Below are positions 1-7,649 of a stretch of 26,617 nucleotides of DNA, one piece after another. A program made the position numbers and the translations under genes. The DNA is from a virus. The notes beneath the pieces were generated by a model. The model did not search any database, had not been told where the DNA came from, and was given only the letters and a program-made list of their open reading frames with translations. The stretch lies in the IMG/VR virus record IMGVR_UViG_3300034375_006719, positions 1 through 26,617 of that record; one strand, written 5' to 3'. Position 1 is the stretch's first letter. Each line of letters begins with the position of its first letter.

Positions 1-2
1 TG

Positions 3-83
3 GGAAAAGATATTATTGAAGGTGTACCTTTTCATTATCCTGTACAAGGAAAGTGTATTAAAGCACGAGGAGAAGCAACATGA
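3..83 (+). CDS. C-terminal end of an unidentified gene (cut by window edge)
   Basis: A reading frame open from the left edge ends at a TGA that overlaps the holin ATG in the ATGA arrangement used repeatedly in this genome. It gives 26 residues, beginning GKDIIEGVPF and ending KARGEAT, with no motif I recognise. The overlap style and the AGGAG ribosome site for the holin lying inside its last codons argue that it is a real gene of the same plus-strand operon. Its product cannot be told; tail or other late proteins are common at this place in podoviruses. Confidence 0.45.
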   Translation, partial: GKDIIEGVPFHYPVQGKCIKARGEAT

Positions 84-475
84 TTCAAGCACTTATTGGA
101 CCAGTAACAAGTCTATTAGATAAGTTTATTCCTGATGCAGATGAAAAGGCTAGAATTGCACATGAGCTTGCCACTATGGGTGAAAAACATGCTCAACAGT
201 TAGCACTTGCTCAAATAGAAGTTAACAAAGCTGAAGCTGCTAGCGGCAGCATATTTAAAGGTGGTTGGAGACCTTTTATAGGTTGGGTATGCGGTGTGGC
301 TTTTGCATATCATTTTGTTTTACAACCAATTATTTTGTTTGCAGTTACAGCTTATGGATTAGAAATACCAGCATTGCCAGAGTTTGATATGACAAGTCTT
401 ATGACTGTACTTGGTGGTATGCTAGGTATTGGTGGTTTGCGTACTTATGAAAAGCAAAAGGGGCTAACTAAATGA
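80..475 (+). CDS. Holin of the 3-TM, gene-transfer-agent type
   Basis: A 131-residue protein that should form the inner-membrane lesions releasing the lysozyme. The first 55 residues are polar and helical. The segment from about residue 62 (GGWRPFIGWV) to 95 is hydrophobic enough for two membrane passes, and a third short hydrophobic segment (about 104-120, MTSLMTVLGGMLGIGGLRT) precedes a basic tail, KQKG. The GGWRPFIGW signature followed by LQP is what I know from the GTA_holin_3TM family. AGGAG lies 7 bases before the ATG. The stop codon overlaps the lysozyme start, so the two are translationally coupled in a lysis cassette. Family assignment is by motif recognition; the role follows from the lysozyme next door. 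Confidence 0.85.
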   Translation: MIQALIGPVTSLLDKFIPDADEKARIAHELATMGEKHAQQLALAQIEVNKAEAASGSIFKGGWRPFIGWVCGVAFAYHFVLQPIILFAVTAYGLEIPALPEFDMTSLMTVLGGMLGIGGLRTYEKQKGLTK

Positions 476-912
476 ATATAGAACAACTTAGAGAGGAGCT
501 TAAGATTGATGAGGGAGTTAAGTATGAAATTTATCTTGATCACCTTGGCCTCCCTACTTTTGGCATTGGGCATCTTGTTTTGGAGTCTGATGAAGAGTAT
601 GGAAAACCAGTCGGAACTTCGATTACAGAAGATCGAGTCAACGAATGCTTTGCTCGCGACGTCGATGTGGTGCTCAATGAATGTAAAACGCTCTTCCCCA
701 GTTTCGAAGTATTGCCCGAAGAAGTCCAATTAATTATTGCTAATATGATGTTTAATATGGGAAGACCAAGACTTAGTAAGTTTAAAAAGTTTATTGCAGC
801 TGTAGCAATTAGTAATTGGCAAGAGGCTGCAAATCAAATGGTTGATAGCCGTTGGTATAAGCAAGTAACTAATAGAGCAGATCGACTTGTTAACCGTATG
901 AGAAGTATATAA
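472..912 (+). CDS. T4-type lysozyme (endolysin, glycoside hydrolase family 24)
   Basis: A 146-residue muramidase that cleaves the glycan strands of peptidoglycan. It aligns along its length with T4 lysozyme: the N-terminus LKIDEG (catalytic Glu14, equivalent to T4 E11), IYLD (Asp23, T4 D20), LPTFGIGH (Thr29, T4 T26), then MMFNMG and the C-terminal SRWYKQVTNRADR block. No signal peptide or signal-anchor is seen, so release probably depends on the holin. The length is slightly below T4 lysozyme (164). AAAAGGGG lies 8 bases before the start. Codons between about 596 and 730 end unusually often in C or G (GTC, CTC, TTC, CCC, GAC), unlike the rest of the gene; this coincides with the embedded reading frame at 524-733. 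Confidence 0.95.
   Translation: MNIEQLREELKIDEGVKYEIYLDHLGLPTFGIGHLVLESDEEYGKPVGTSITEDRVNECFARDVDVVLNECKTLFPSFEVLPEEVQLIIANMMFNMGRPRLSKFKKFIAAVAISNWQEAANQMVDSRWYKQVTNRADRLVNRMRSI
512..517 (+). promoter_or_regulatory. Ribosome binding site for the embedded frame
   Basis: AGGGAG lies 6 bases upstream of the ATG at 524, inside the lysozyme coding sequence. This near-ideal placement decides the start in favour of Met at 524 over the in-frame starts TTG 506 and ATG 509. Confidence 0.5.
524..733 (+). CDS. Embedded small membrane protein in +1 frame of the lysozyme gene (spanin-like candidate)
   Basis: A 69-residue frame lies wholly inside the lysozyme gene. It starts MKFILITLAS, has one hydrophobic segment (about residues 3-23) and then a polar 45-residue tail with Cys50 and Cys64 and a basic end (CPKKSN). 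There is no lipobox cysteine. Support: AGGGAG sits exactly 6 bases before the ATG; the host gene's codon choice shifts to C/G endings just where the frame runs; and no other spanin is seen in this lysis cassette. Caution: third codon positions here are T-rich, which makes +1-frame peptides hydrophobic by chance, so the membrane segment alone proves little. If real it could be a short inner-membrane spanin subunit or a holin regulator. Function is inference. Confidence 0.55.
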   Translation: MKFILITLASLLLALGILFWSLMKSMENQSELRLQKIESTNALLATSMWCSMNVKRSSPVSKYCPKKSN

Positions 913-914
913 AA

Positions 915-931
915 CACCCTATAAGGGGAAA
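915..931 (+). promoter_or_regulatory. Candidate phage promoter or small hairpin before nrdJ
   Basis: The 50-base gap between lysozyme and nrdJ contains CCCTATAAGGGGA (917-929), which resembles the core of the T7 promoter (CACTATAGGGAGA). The same bases can form a 4-bp, 3-base-loop hairpin (CCCT, ATA, AGGG). Either reading is weak: a promoter read by the T7-type polymerase encoded in this window, or a minor terminator without a T-run. An AGAGG ribosome site for nrdJ follows at 950-954. Confidence 0.3.
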
Positions 932-962
932 ATCGTCATTATATACTTAAGAGGTTAACAAC

Positions 963-2723
963 ATGAGAAACGTAGAATATCTAGGCCCATCAATGCCTAT
1001 TTCAGAAGAAATTGATAAAATGAAATATCGTCTAGAGGGCGAAACGTTTAATGAAAAAATAAAAAGAATAGCAAGAGCGCTAAGTGACGGTATTGAACAT
1101 CAATATGAACTGGAAGATATTCTAGGTCAAATGCGTTTTCTTCCTGCTGGTCGTGTTCAAAACGCCATGGGAAGTCCTCGCATTACTACTGCCTATAACT
1201 GTTTTGTAAGCGGTCACATTGAAGATTCGATGAATAGCATTATGCAAAGAGCTTGTGATGCTGCGGAAACAATGAGACGCGGAGGCGGCATTGGTTATGA
1301 CTTCTCACGCATTAGACCTCGTGGCGATCTCATTAAATCTCTTGATAGTAAATCTAGTGGTCCTGTTAGTTTTATGGGCATTTTTGATTCCGTTTGTCAA
1401 ACCATTGCTTCAAGCGGTCACAGGCGTGGGGCGCAGATGGGCGTACTTCGCGTGGATCACCCTGATATTCTTGACTTTATTCGGGCCAAGCGTAATAGCG
1501 ACAAGCTTACTGGCTTTAATATTTCTGTAGGAATTACAGATGCGTTTATGGAATGTCTTGAAGACACTACTAAAACTTTTGATTTAGTATTTGAAGGTCA
1601 TGTTTATAAAACACTTTCAAATAATGAAGTACATGAGCTTTGGGACGAGATTATGGAGTCTACTTGGGACTGGGCAGAACCTGGGGTTTTGTTTATTGAT
1701 CGCATTAATGAAATGAATAATCTTTATTATTGTGAAACAATTGAAGCAACTAATCCTTGTGGTGAACAGCCACTTCCACCGTATGGTGCTTGTTTGCTTG
1801 GGTCTTTTAATCTTACTAAATATGTAAATATTAATCCGCACGATCATAATACATTTGATTATTCTCAATTTACTAAAGATATCAAAGAAGTAGTACGTGC
1901 TATGGATAATGTAATTGATAGAACAATTTATCCGCTTAAAGAACAAGAGGATGAAGCTAAAAATAAACGTAGGATGGGGCTTGGCGTTACTGGGCTTGCA
2001 AATGCAGGTGAAATGCTTGGCTATATGTATGGTACAGAAGCTTTTCTTATTTGGATGGGTGCAGTATTTAAAACACTTAGAGATAAAACATATCTTACAT
2101 CATCAGAATTAGCTAAAGAAAAAGGTACATTTCCACTTTACACTGAAGAATATTTAAAAGGAAAATTCTTTGCAACGCTAAGTGAAGAAGTTAAAACGGA
2201 AATTAAAAAACATGGTATCCGTAACTCTCATCTCACTAGCATTGCTCCTACTGGCACAATTAGTCTCGTTGGAGATAACGTTAGCGGAGGAATAGAGCCT
2301 GTATTTAGTCACTATTACGATCGGACAATTCAAACTTTTGAGGGGCCGAAAGTTGAACGAGTAGAAGATTACGCATACTCTAAAGGAGTTGAAGGTCGCG
2401 CTGCTAACGATATTAGTGTACAAGAGCATCTCGAAGTGTTGTTGCTTGCACAAAAATATGTTGACAGTGCTTGTTCTAAAACTTGTAATGTCGGAGATGA
2501 CGTAACATATGAAAGTTTCAAACAAGTTTATGTTGATGCCTGGAAAGGCGGGGCGAAAGGATGCACAACGTTTAGACTTAGTGGTAAAAGATTCGGGATC
2601 CTCAACGCGCCCGTGGAAGAAGAAACGAAGGTATCTAGCGAAACTCAGGAAATGGTTGAAGAAGAAGGAAAGGTTGAGGCTTGCTTCATCGACCCGACAA
2701 CTGGCCAAAAAGAGTGCGCGTAA
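963..2723 (+). CDS. nrdJ: Class II (adenosylcobalamin-dependent) ribonucleotide reductase
   Basis: A 586-residue enzyme that reduces ribonucleotides to deoxyribonucleotides using coenzyme B12, supplying phage DNA synthesis. Key residues by analogy with the Lactobacillus enzyme: Cys80 in YNCFVSG and Cys277 (reducible pair), Cys266 and Glu268 in NPCGEQPL (thiyl radical site), and the conserved APTGTISL loop with [28 protein letters not shown] is typical of NrdJ rather than class I. There is no N-terminal ATP-cone, so activity-type allosteric control is unlikely. The C-terminal Cys574 and Cys585 may be the pair that relays electrons from thioredoxin; their spacing is wide for that role. AGAGG lies 8 bases before the ATG. 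It sits between lysis and tail genes, an unusual place for a nucleotide-metabolism enzyme, and no small subunit or NrdD activase is nearby, as expected for class II. Confidence 0.95.
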   Translation: MRNVEYLGPSMPISEEIDKMKYRLEGETFNEKIKRIARALSDGIEHQYELEDILGQMRFLPAGRVQNAMGSPRITTAYNCFVSGHIEDSMNSIMQRACDAAETMRRGGGIGYDFSRIRPRGDLIKSLDSKSSGPVSFMGIFDSVCQTIASSGHRRGAQMGVLRVDHPDILDFIRAKRNSDKLTGFNISVGITDAFMECLEDTTKTFDLVFEGHVYKTLSNNEVHELWDEIMESTWDWAEPGVLFIDRINEMNNLYYCETIEATNPCGEQPLPPYGACLLGSFNLTKYVNINPHDHNTFDYSQFTKDIKEVVRAMDNVIDRTIYPLKEQEDEAKNKRRMGLGVTGLANAGEMLGYMYGTEAFLIWMGAVFKTLRDKTYLTSSELAKEKGTFPLYTEEYLKGKFFATLSEEVKTEIKKHGIRNSHLTSIAPTGTISLVGDNVSGGIEPVFSHYYDRTIQTFEGPKVERVEDYAYSKGVEGRAANDISVQEHLEVLLLAQKYVDSACSKTCNVGDDVTYESFKQVYVDAWKGGAKGCTTFRLSGKRFGILNAPVEEETKVSSETQEMVEEEGKVEACFIDPTTGQKECA

Positions 2724-2746
2724 TAATTATATAACGGAGGGGTAAA

Positions 2747-5700
2747 ATGGCAGAAGAAGTAGTTTCTGTTGTCGATATTGCATCGGCGGGGGTAGTCGTT
2801 GACACCCCTCCCATTGCGCTAGGCTCTAATGTTTTCACAGACGTTAGAAATGTTAGGTTTAAAGACGGCGCAGTAAGAAAGATTACTGGTGAATTATTAC
2901 TTAACAATATTACAAGTGACATTACTACATCAGGTGAAACTTTTGGACAAACACGATATTTTGCTGTATGGGAAAACCCTAACTTAGCACCGCATGGTTG
3001 TTACTATATTTGGGTTGTTGATTATGTACGTAATAATATTATTGTTGGTCAAAAAATTTATGTGCAAGATCACACAGGAACTAAACGAGATATTACACCA
3101 GCTGCATTAAACAGCGGCGATGGTTTTACGTTTACAACTTACGGTTGGCAACATACTTTATTTAGTGGTGGATTTACCTTTATTATTAATAATGGTATTG
3201 ATAAACCACATTATATTCTTGACACGGCAGGTAATACAAATATTAATGATCTTGTTCTTGCAGAGCTTCCGGGATGGGATAGCTATCAAGTTGAACAGAT
3301 TGTTCATGAAGATACTTATTCACAAGGTGCAAGTACAGTATTTGATCTTGGACAAAAGGTAGACTTTACTGTTAATCAAATTCATGTAACAGGAACTAAT
3401 AATAAATCAGCACAGGCAGGTAGCCCTGCTGGTTCAGGCACAGTAAATGGAACTAACTTTGTTCCAGGAAATTTACCGGGAACTATACCTACTGTATCAG
3501 GTAATAACTTTCAAATTTATACAGATACATCTACTAATACTACAGTTATTGTAATTGGTGGGTTATCAGTAGGTGACACTGTAAAAGTAAATATTGAATC
3601 AAGAAATCCTGTATCTTGTCGAGCAGGAATTGTACAATCATTTGGCGACTTGTTAGTTGCAGGTGATCTTACTGAAGTAGATTCAACTAATCCTGCTAAG
3701 ATTATTCGTAGACTTTCGGGTGTAGTGCGTACATCAGATGTTGCAGTTCCAGGATCTGTTCCAAACAATTGGAATCCGTTTGCAGCAGGTGTAAGTACAG
3801 CAGATGAATTTACTTTGTCTGAAACAAACGTTATTCAAGAAATGAAATCACTGCAAGGTAATATGTATATTTACAGTACAGACAGTATTCACGTTATGCG
3901 TCTTACTGGTAATGTTGCAGCGCCTGTTTCATTTGCGCCTAATACAGATGAGTATGGTTGCCTTACTACAGGTGCCGTTGTAGAATATGACGGTAAACAT
4001 TTTGTAGTAGGTGCTAACGACATTTATACATTTGCTGGAAACCCAGGAAATATTCAATCTCTTTCAGATAACAGAGTTACTGAATACTTTTATAATAACC
4101 TTAATCCAATTCATGAACGTCAATTGTTTACGCTTCAAAACCATCAAGAAGCAGAAATATGGGTGTGTTATCCAACTCTTAATTCAACAGGTGGAGAATG
4201 TGATGAAGCACTTATATGGAATTACAGAGACAATACTTGGACTATTCGAGATCTTGATGCGGTTGCAGCTGGAGATGTTGGTCCGATTAAAGGTGGCGGT
4301 ATTCCAACTGCTACAATTGCCGCAACGGGGAACAGCGGTAATGCAGGTTATACTAATCGCGGTAAACGAGAGACTCAAGCAGTTACTATTAATGGTAAAA
4401 CGCCTAAAAAGACAGTAGGTACTAAAGCTATTAAAACAGTAGCAGTTGGTACATTTAGTAGCTTTACTACTGATGTGCTTGAAGTTGTAGATCTTACAGT
4501 AACAGGTGATACTGGTCCGAATACTGTTAACGCAGTAAGCACACTTACTTATCCATCGTCAGCAACATTTACTTATGATCGTGATAAGTCTACACATCTT
4601 GATGGTGGTGCTAGTGCTGTTATTAACGGTGACGCTAGTATTGGTAATGTTAGTTTTCCTGCTAGTGCTATTCTTGGCACTAATTATGCAGATGGTGCTA
4701 CAATTACTATGACACAATTTGTAGCCGCTATTCGTGATTATATTAATAGTAACAATGCCTTAGCAGACTTTACAGCAACAGCATCTACTAATGTTCTTAC
4801 ACTTACTTCTGACGTCCCTGGACCTCGTGCATTTAGTACATCTACTTTTGCAGTGTCTGGTAGTGGTTCAACAACTAATATTTCGCCTAACTCTACAACA
4901 ACAGGAATAGGTGTATACGGTATTACAGCGGCACTTAGCCCTGCTATTTCAATGACTATCACGGCACCAGCCGTAAGCGGAGTACAAGGTGCAATCAACG
5001 AAACAATTACTCTTACAAAAAATCTCACAGGTCAAGCGGCGATTAGAGATGATATTGTGTCTAAATTATCTGCTCTTAGCGTTTTTAGCGGTAGTTCTTC
5101 TGCTATCTATAGTGTTGCAGCTAATGGAAACAATGTAAGATTTACTTCGGTTAATGGTGGAAACCATAGTGCTTTGACAATTGCTTTTGCAACTGATTAT
5201 CAAGGTACGGGTTATAGTGAAACAACTTTTGGTGGCAATCTTACTTCTTCAGTAAGTGTAGTTACTACAGGTGTTGATAACAGTATTCCACAACCAGTAC
5301 TTACAGTAACGTTCCCAGATGCCTCTACAAGCACTACAGTACTTAGCGGTACTCAGACTAGAGCTACAGTAGTAACGGCAGTTAGTACACTTATTAATGC
5401 TAATAGCGGATGGAGCACAACTACAGGAACAGGCCTTGTTACAGCTACAGCTGCAACAGTTGGTATTGTTAGTAATAACTTTACAGTTACAGTAGCTAGT
5501 ACAGGTAGTTTACCTGCTGGTTTTAGTAACAGTACTTTTACAGGCGCTCAAACAAGAGCAGGACGGGCCGCACACAGTACTACAGATCGTATTACTATTA
5601 CGCCACCTGAAGGTAACGCAGTAACAGTAAACTTTGATAGTACAACAGCATTTGACCCTGACTCTGGAAGTTCGCCTACTAATGTAGAAGAAATCACAGC

Positions 5701-7009
5701 TACAGAAATTGCTACAGCTATTCAAGCTGCATGGACAGATACAACTTACTTTACCGTAAGTCGTTCTAATGAAGTACTTACATTTACTAGTGCAGATAGA
5801 AAAAATGTAACAGGTTCTTTTGCTTATACTGTAACTCCAGGTAATACTCGTACAGGTACGCTAGTATCTCCTTTGATTGCTAATTCAACAGGAAGTAATA
5901 TTTCAGTTACAGAGGGTGTTGCGGCTACCTATGCTAAAATGACTCGTGTTACAATTACTATTAACACAACTAGCGGCAGTAGTGTAATATTTGACAGGCA
6001 TTATGGTGAAGGTCCGGGTAGACTTTTAGATCCTGCCTTTACAGCAGCAGCGAATGATAGTACATATGGTGATACTAGTCATACTAATGCTACTGACTAT
6101 CTTAATGCTTATTACGATCCTGATAAAACACAAAACTCTACAGAGTTAGCTAAGCCAAATGGTACAGTGTCTACACTACAAAGTGCATTACTTGCAGCAC
6201 TAGCTGAAATTAGCACTAATAATGCATTGATTGTAACACCAGACAGTACGTCTGCTCCTACTTCAATTGGCATTAGCCCTAGCCAGTTTAGTTCGGGCGC
6301 TAACTATGTAACCGCATTTAGTCCAGCTACACAAGTGGTAGCAGCTAGTGTAGCTCCTACAACTAATAATTTAGTAGCCGTAGCAGAAGGCAACACAGTA
6401 GCTACAACTAACCCTACGCAAAGTACTTCAGGTACAAACATTAGTACTACATTTGATATTGTTAGATCTTGGTCTAGCAGTCAAACTAACCCTAATAAGT
6501 TGTTTCCTATTTTTGTAGAAAGTGGTTATGTAAGCGGTACGTTGTTTAATCGTGTTAGAGCAGCAGATCTTGGTTATGATTTTGGTGGCACTCCATACAT
6601 TTCTTATGCGGAACGTCAACAATTATCTATTACTCCAAACTTTGATACTGAAACATTAAACAGTATTGCTTTATGGGCTGATGGTGGAACTGTTACTACA
6701 GTTGGCGGTGAGCCACAACGTGCTACTCTTCAAGTTAGGGCAAGAGCTACTAATTATCCTGGAGAAAAGGCATTCCTTACTACGATAGAAGACAATACAC
6801 AGTCTAATGCCAAAGCTAATAAACTAGTTGTAAACGGATTTACTGTTGCTGATGCATATAAAACAGATATGCGTATTACAGGTCGATTCTTAAACTACAG
6901 AATTGATGATGCAGCTGCAGACACAAGTAGTAGCTATACAGGAAGTAATACTAGAGCGTGGAATGTATCAGGCTTTCAGCTAGGCGTAATGAAAGGAGGC
7001 GTTAAGTAA
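2747..7009 (+). CDS. Tail nozzle-like protein (gp12 / P22 gp10 type) with a long repeat insertion
   Basis: A 1420-residue virion protein. The first ~510 residues resemble the beta-propeller tail proteins of podoviruses (T7 tubular protein B, P22 stabilisation protein): an N-terminal FTDVRNVRFKDGAVRKITG segment, a stretch ending NNWNPF near 340, the FVVGANDIYTFAG blade near 419-430, and EIWVCYP...ALIWNYRDNTWTI at 470-500. The same fold appears to resume at about 1236 (FDIVRSW...NPNKLFPIF, SYAERQQL, NFDTETL, GRFLNYRIDD, WNVSGFQLGV) and runs to the end. Between them lie ~700 Ser/Thr/Gly-rich residues with several degenerate repeats (separate entry). Probable role: the tail nozzle or stabilising ring under the portal, with the insertion exposed on the particle. 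GGAGGGG lies just before the ATG. The last codons carry the ribosome site of the next gene. Family call by pattern, not search. Confidence 0.7.
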   Translation: MAEEVVSVVDIASAGVVVDTPPIALGSNVFTDVRNVRFKDGAVRKITGELLLNNITSDITTSGETFGQTRYFAVWENPNLAPHGCYYIWVVDYVRNNIIVGQKIYVQDHTGTKRDITPAALNSGDGFTFTTYGWQHTLFSGGFTFIINNGIDKPHYILDTAGNTNINDLVLAELPGWDSYQVEQIVHEDTYSQGASTVFDLGQKVDFTVNQIHVTGTNNKSAQAGSPAGSGTVNGTNFVPGNLPGTIPTVSGNNFQIYTDTSTNTTVIVIGGLSVGDTVKVNIESRNPVSCRAGIVQSFGDLLVAGDLTEVDSTNPAKIIRRLSGVVRTSDVAVPGSVPNNWNPFAAGVSTADEFTLSETNVIQEMKSLQGNMYIYSTDSIHVMRLTGNVAAPVSFAPNTDEYGCLTTGAVVEYDGKHFVVGANDIYTFAGNPGNIQSLSDNRVTEYFYNNLNPIHERQLFTLQNHQEAEIWVCYPTLNSTGGECDEALIWNYRDNTWTIRDLDAVAAGDVGPIKGGGIPTATIAATGNSGNAGYTNRGKRETQAVTINGKTPKKTVGTKAIKTVAVGTFSSFTTDVLEVVDLTVTGDTGPNTVNAVSTLTYPSSATFTYDRDKSTHLDGGASAVINGDASIGNVSFPASAILGTNYADGATITMTQFVAAIRDYINSNNALADFTATASTNVLTLTSDVPGPRAFSTSTFAVSGSGSTTNISPNSTTTGIGVYGITAALSPAISMTITAPAVSGVQGAINETITLTKNLTGQAAIRDDIVSKLSALSVFSGSSSAIYSVAANGNNVRFTSVNGGNHSALTIAFATDYQGTGYSETTFGGNLTSSVSVVTTGVDNSIPQPVLTVTFPDASTSTTVLSGTQTRATVVTAVSTLINANSGWSTTTGTGLVTATAATVGIVSNNFTVTVASTGSLPAGFSNSTFTGAQTRAGRAAHSTTDRITITPPEGNAVTVNFDSTTAFDPDSGSSPTNVEEITATEIATAIQAAWTDTTYFTVSRSNEVLTFTSADRKNVTGSFAYTVTPGNTRTGTLVSPLIANSTGSNISVTEGVAATYAKMTRVTITINTTSGSSVIFDRHYGEGPGRLLDPAFTAAANDSTYGDTSHTNATDYLNAYYDPDKTQNSTELAKPNGTVSTLQSALLAALAEISTNNALIVTPDSTSAPTSIGISPSQFSSGANYVTAFSPATQVVAASVAPTTNNLVAVAEGNTVATTNPTQSTSGTNISTTFDIVRSWSSSQTNPNKLFPIFVESGYVSGTLFNRVRAADLGYDFGGTPYISYAERQQLSITPNFDTETLNSIALWADGGTVTTVGGEPQRATLQVRARATNYPGEKAFLTTIEDNTQSNAKANKLVVNGFTVADAYKTDMRITGRFLNYRIDDAAADTSSSYTGSNTRAWNVSGFQLGVMKGGVK
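4280..6451 (+). repeat. Degenerate protein repeats inserted in the nozzle-like protein
   Basis: Residues ~512-1235 of the 1420-residue protein hold about four or five units of roughly 90-120 residues. Each starts with a short strand of the type (I/V)T(I/V)T, has a helix-like stretch such as FVAAIRDYINSNN, AIRDDIVSKLSA, TVVTAVSTLINAN or EIATAIQAAW, then FTxSxxxxVLTxTS. Units begin near residues 606, 733, 850, 947 and 1066; the last is the most divergent. The DNA is rich in repeated triplets for Thr, Ser and Ala, such as ACA, ACT and AGT. The pattern looks like tandem small beta-rich domains, perhaps for surface binding. Boundaries are approximate. Confidence 0.6.
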
Positions 7010-7176
7010 TGGCAATTCAAAATCCGCCAATTACAGAACAACCAGCTTTAGACTTTACATTACTTGAAATGGTTAAGCTTGTTAATGAGCTTGAGCAACA
7101 AAATATTCAATTAATTAAAGACATTAAAGAAGCTACTAACTTCGCTGATTTACAAGCAAAGGTAAATAGACAATGA
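7009..7176 (+). CDS. Small helical protein of 55 residues, unknown
   Basis: A short gene between the nozzle-like protein and the GNAT-like gene. A very strong ribosome site (AGGAGG at 6994-6999, 9 bases before the ATG) and ATGA-type overlaps at both ends support it. The product starts MAIQNPPITEQ and continues with a leucine-rich helix (LLEMVKLVNELEQQNIQLIKD) of coiled-coil character. I do not recognise a family. Its position in the structural block suggests a small virion or assembly protein. Confidence 0.8.
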   Translation: MAIQNPPITEQPALDFTLLEMVKLVNELEQQNIQLIKDIKEATNFADLQAKVNRQ

Positions 7177-7649
7177 TAAAAAAGATTGAGGACAATAATG
7201 TATTCGAAGCTATTCAGCTTATGAATAAATCAACTGAAGATAATAACTACTTTGGGTATGATCGTAATGAATCTGTTTGGATTCAATACTTTACATCTCT
7301 TGTAGAAAAGCAGAATGAAGGAAGCCCTCACGTATTAGTTATAGGTGACTATGATGACAACGGTAATTTAAGAGGGTTTCTTTCAGCTGCAACATTTAGT
7401 AATTATTATAATAAAGAATGGGTTATGGATGTTAAAGATTGCATTGTAGATCATGACTACAATAATGCTTTTGTTGTCTATAGGTTATTTGACGCTATGA
7501 TTGAACACGTTAAAGCTAACGGTGGTCGTCATTGGCGAGCCGACTCGATCAGGGGTGAGCAAGAAGCTCTTGATTATGGTCGTTTCTTGCAACATAGATA
7601 TAATGCGGCATTGCACGTTTCAGTGAGAGGCGTATTACAGGAGAAATAA
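7173..7649 (+). CDS. GNAT-acetyltransferase-like protein in the virion gene block
   Basis: A 158-residue protein. The pattern is reminiscent of the GNAT fold: an N-terminal helix (VFEAIQLMNK), a strand HVLVIGDYDDNG followed by LRGFLSAATF, a strand WVMDVKDCIVD, a helix (AFVVYRLFDAMIEHVKANG) and a final strand HWRADSI. A clear acetyl-CoA binding Q/RxxGxG/A loop is not visible, so enzyme activity is doubtful. GNAT-like proteins of this kind occur beside internal-core genes of T7-like marine phages. The start overlaps the 55-residue gene (ATGA) and AAAGG lies about 10 bases upstream. Alternative: a purely structural or assembly protein. Confidence 0.5.
   Translation: MIKKIEDNNVFEAIQLMNKSTEDNNYFGYDRNESVWIQYFTSLVEKQNEGSPHVLVIGDYDDNGNLRGFLSAATFSNYYNKEWVMDVKDCIVDHDYNNAFVVYRLFDAMIEHVKANGGRHWRADSIRGEQEALDYGRFLQHRYNAALHVSVRGVLQEK

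Noticed and set aside
445-729. 94-residue minus-strand frame opposite holin and lysozyme
   Set aside because: Antisense to two clear genes, no ribosome site or coding character; a shadow.
1291-1530. 79-residue very hydrophobic open frame inside nrdJ, with GGAGG 5 bases before a TTG
   Set aside because: It is in the +1 frame, where the T-rich third codon positions of nrdJ become second positions and automatically give Leu/Ile/Val/Phe codons. There is no clear codon-usage shift over its whole length and no context that calls for a membrane protein.
4011-4418. 135-residue open frame in +1 of the nozzle-like gene
   Set aside because: Same T-rich third-position effect; Leu/Ile-rich composition without domain structure, no good ribosome site, fully inside a well-supported gene.
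2747-7009. Calling the nozzle-like protein a tail fibre or adhesin because of the Thr/Ser repeats
   Set aside because: Both ends match the propeller-type tail protein better; the repeats are an insertion, so the adhesin reading applies at most to the middle.
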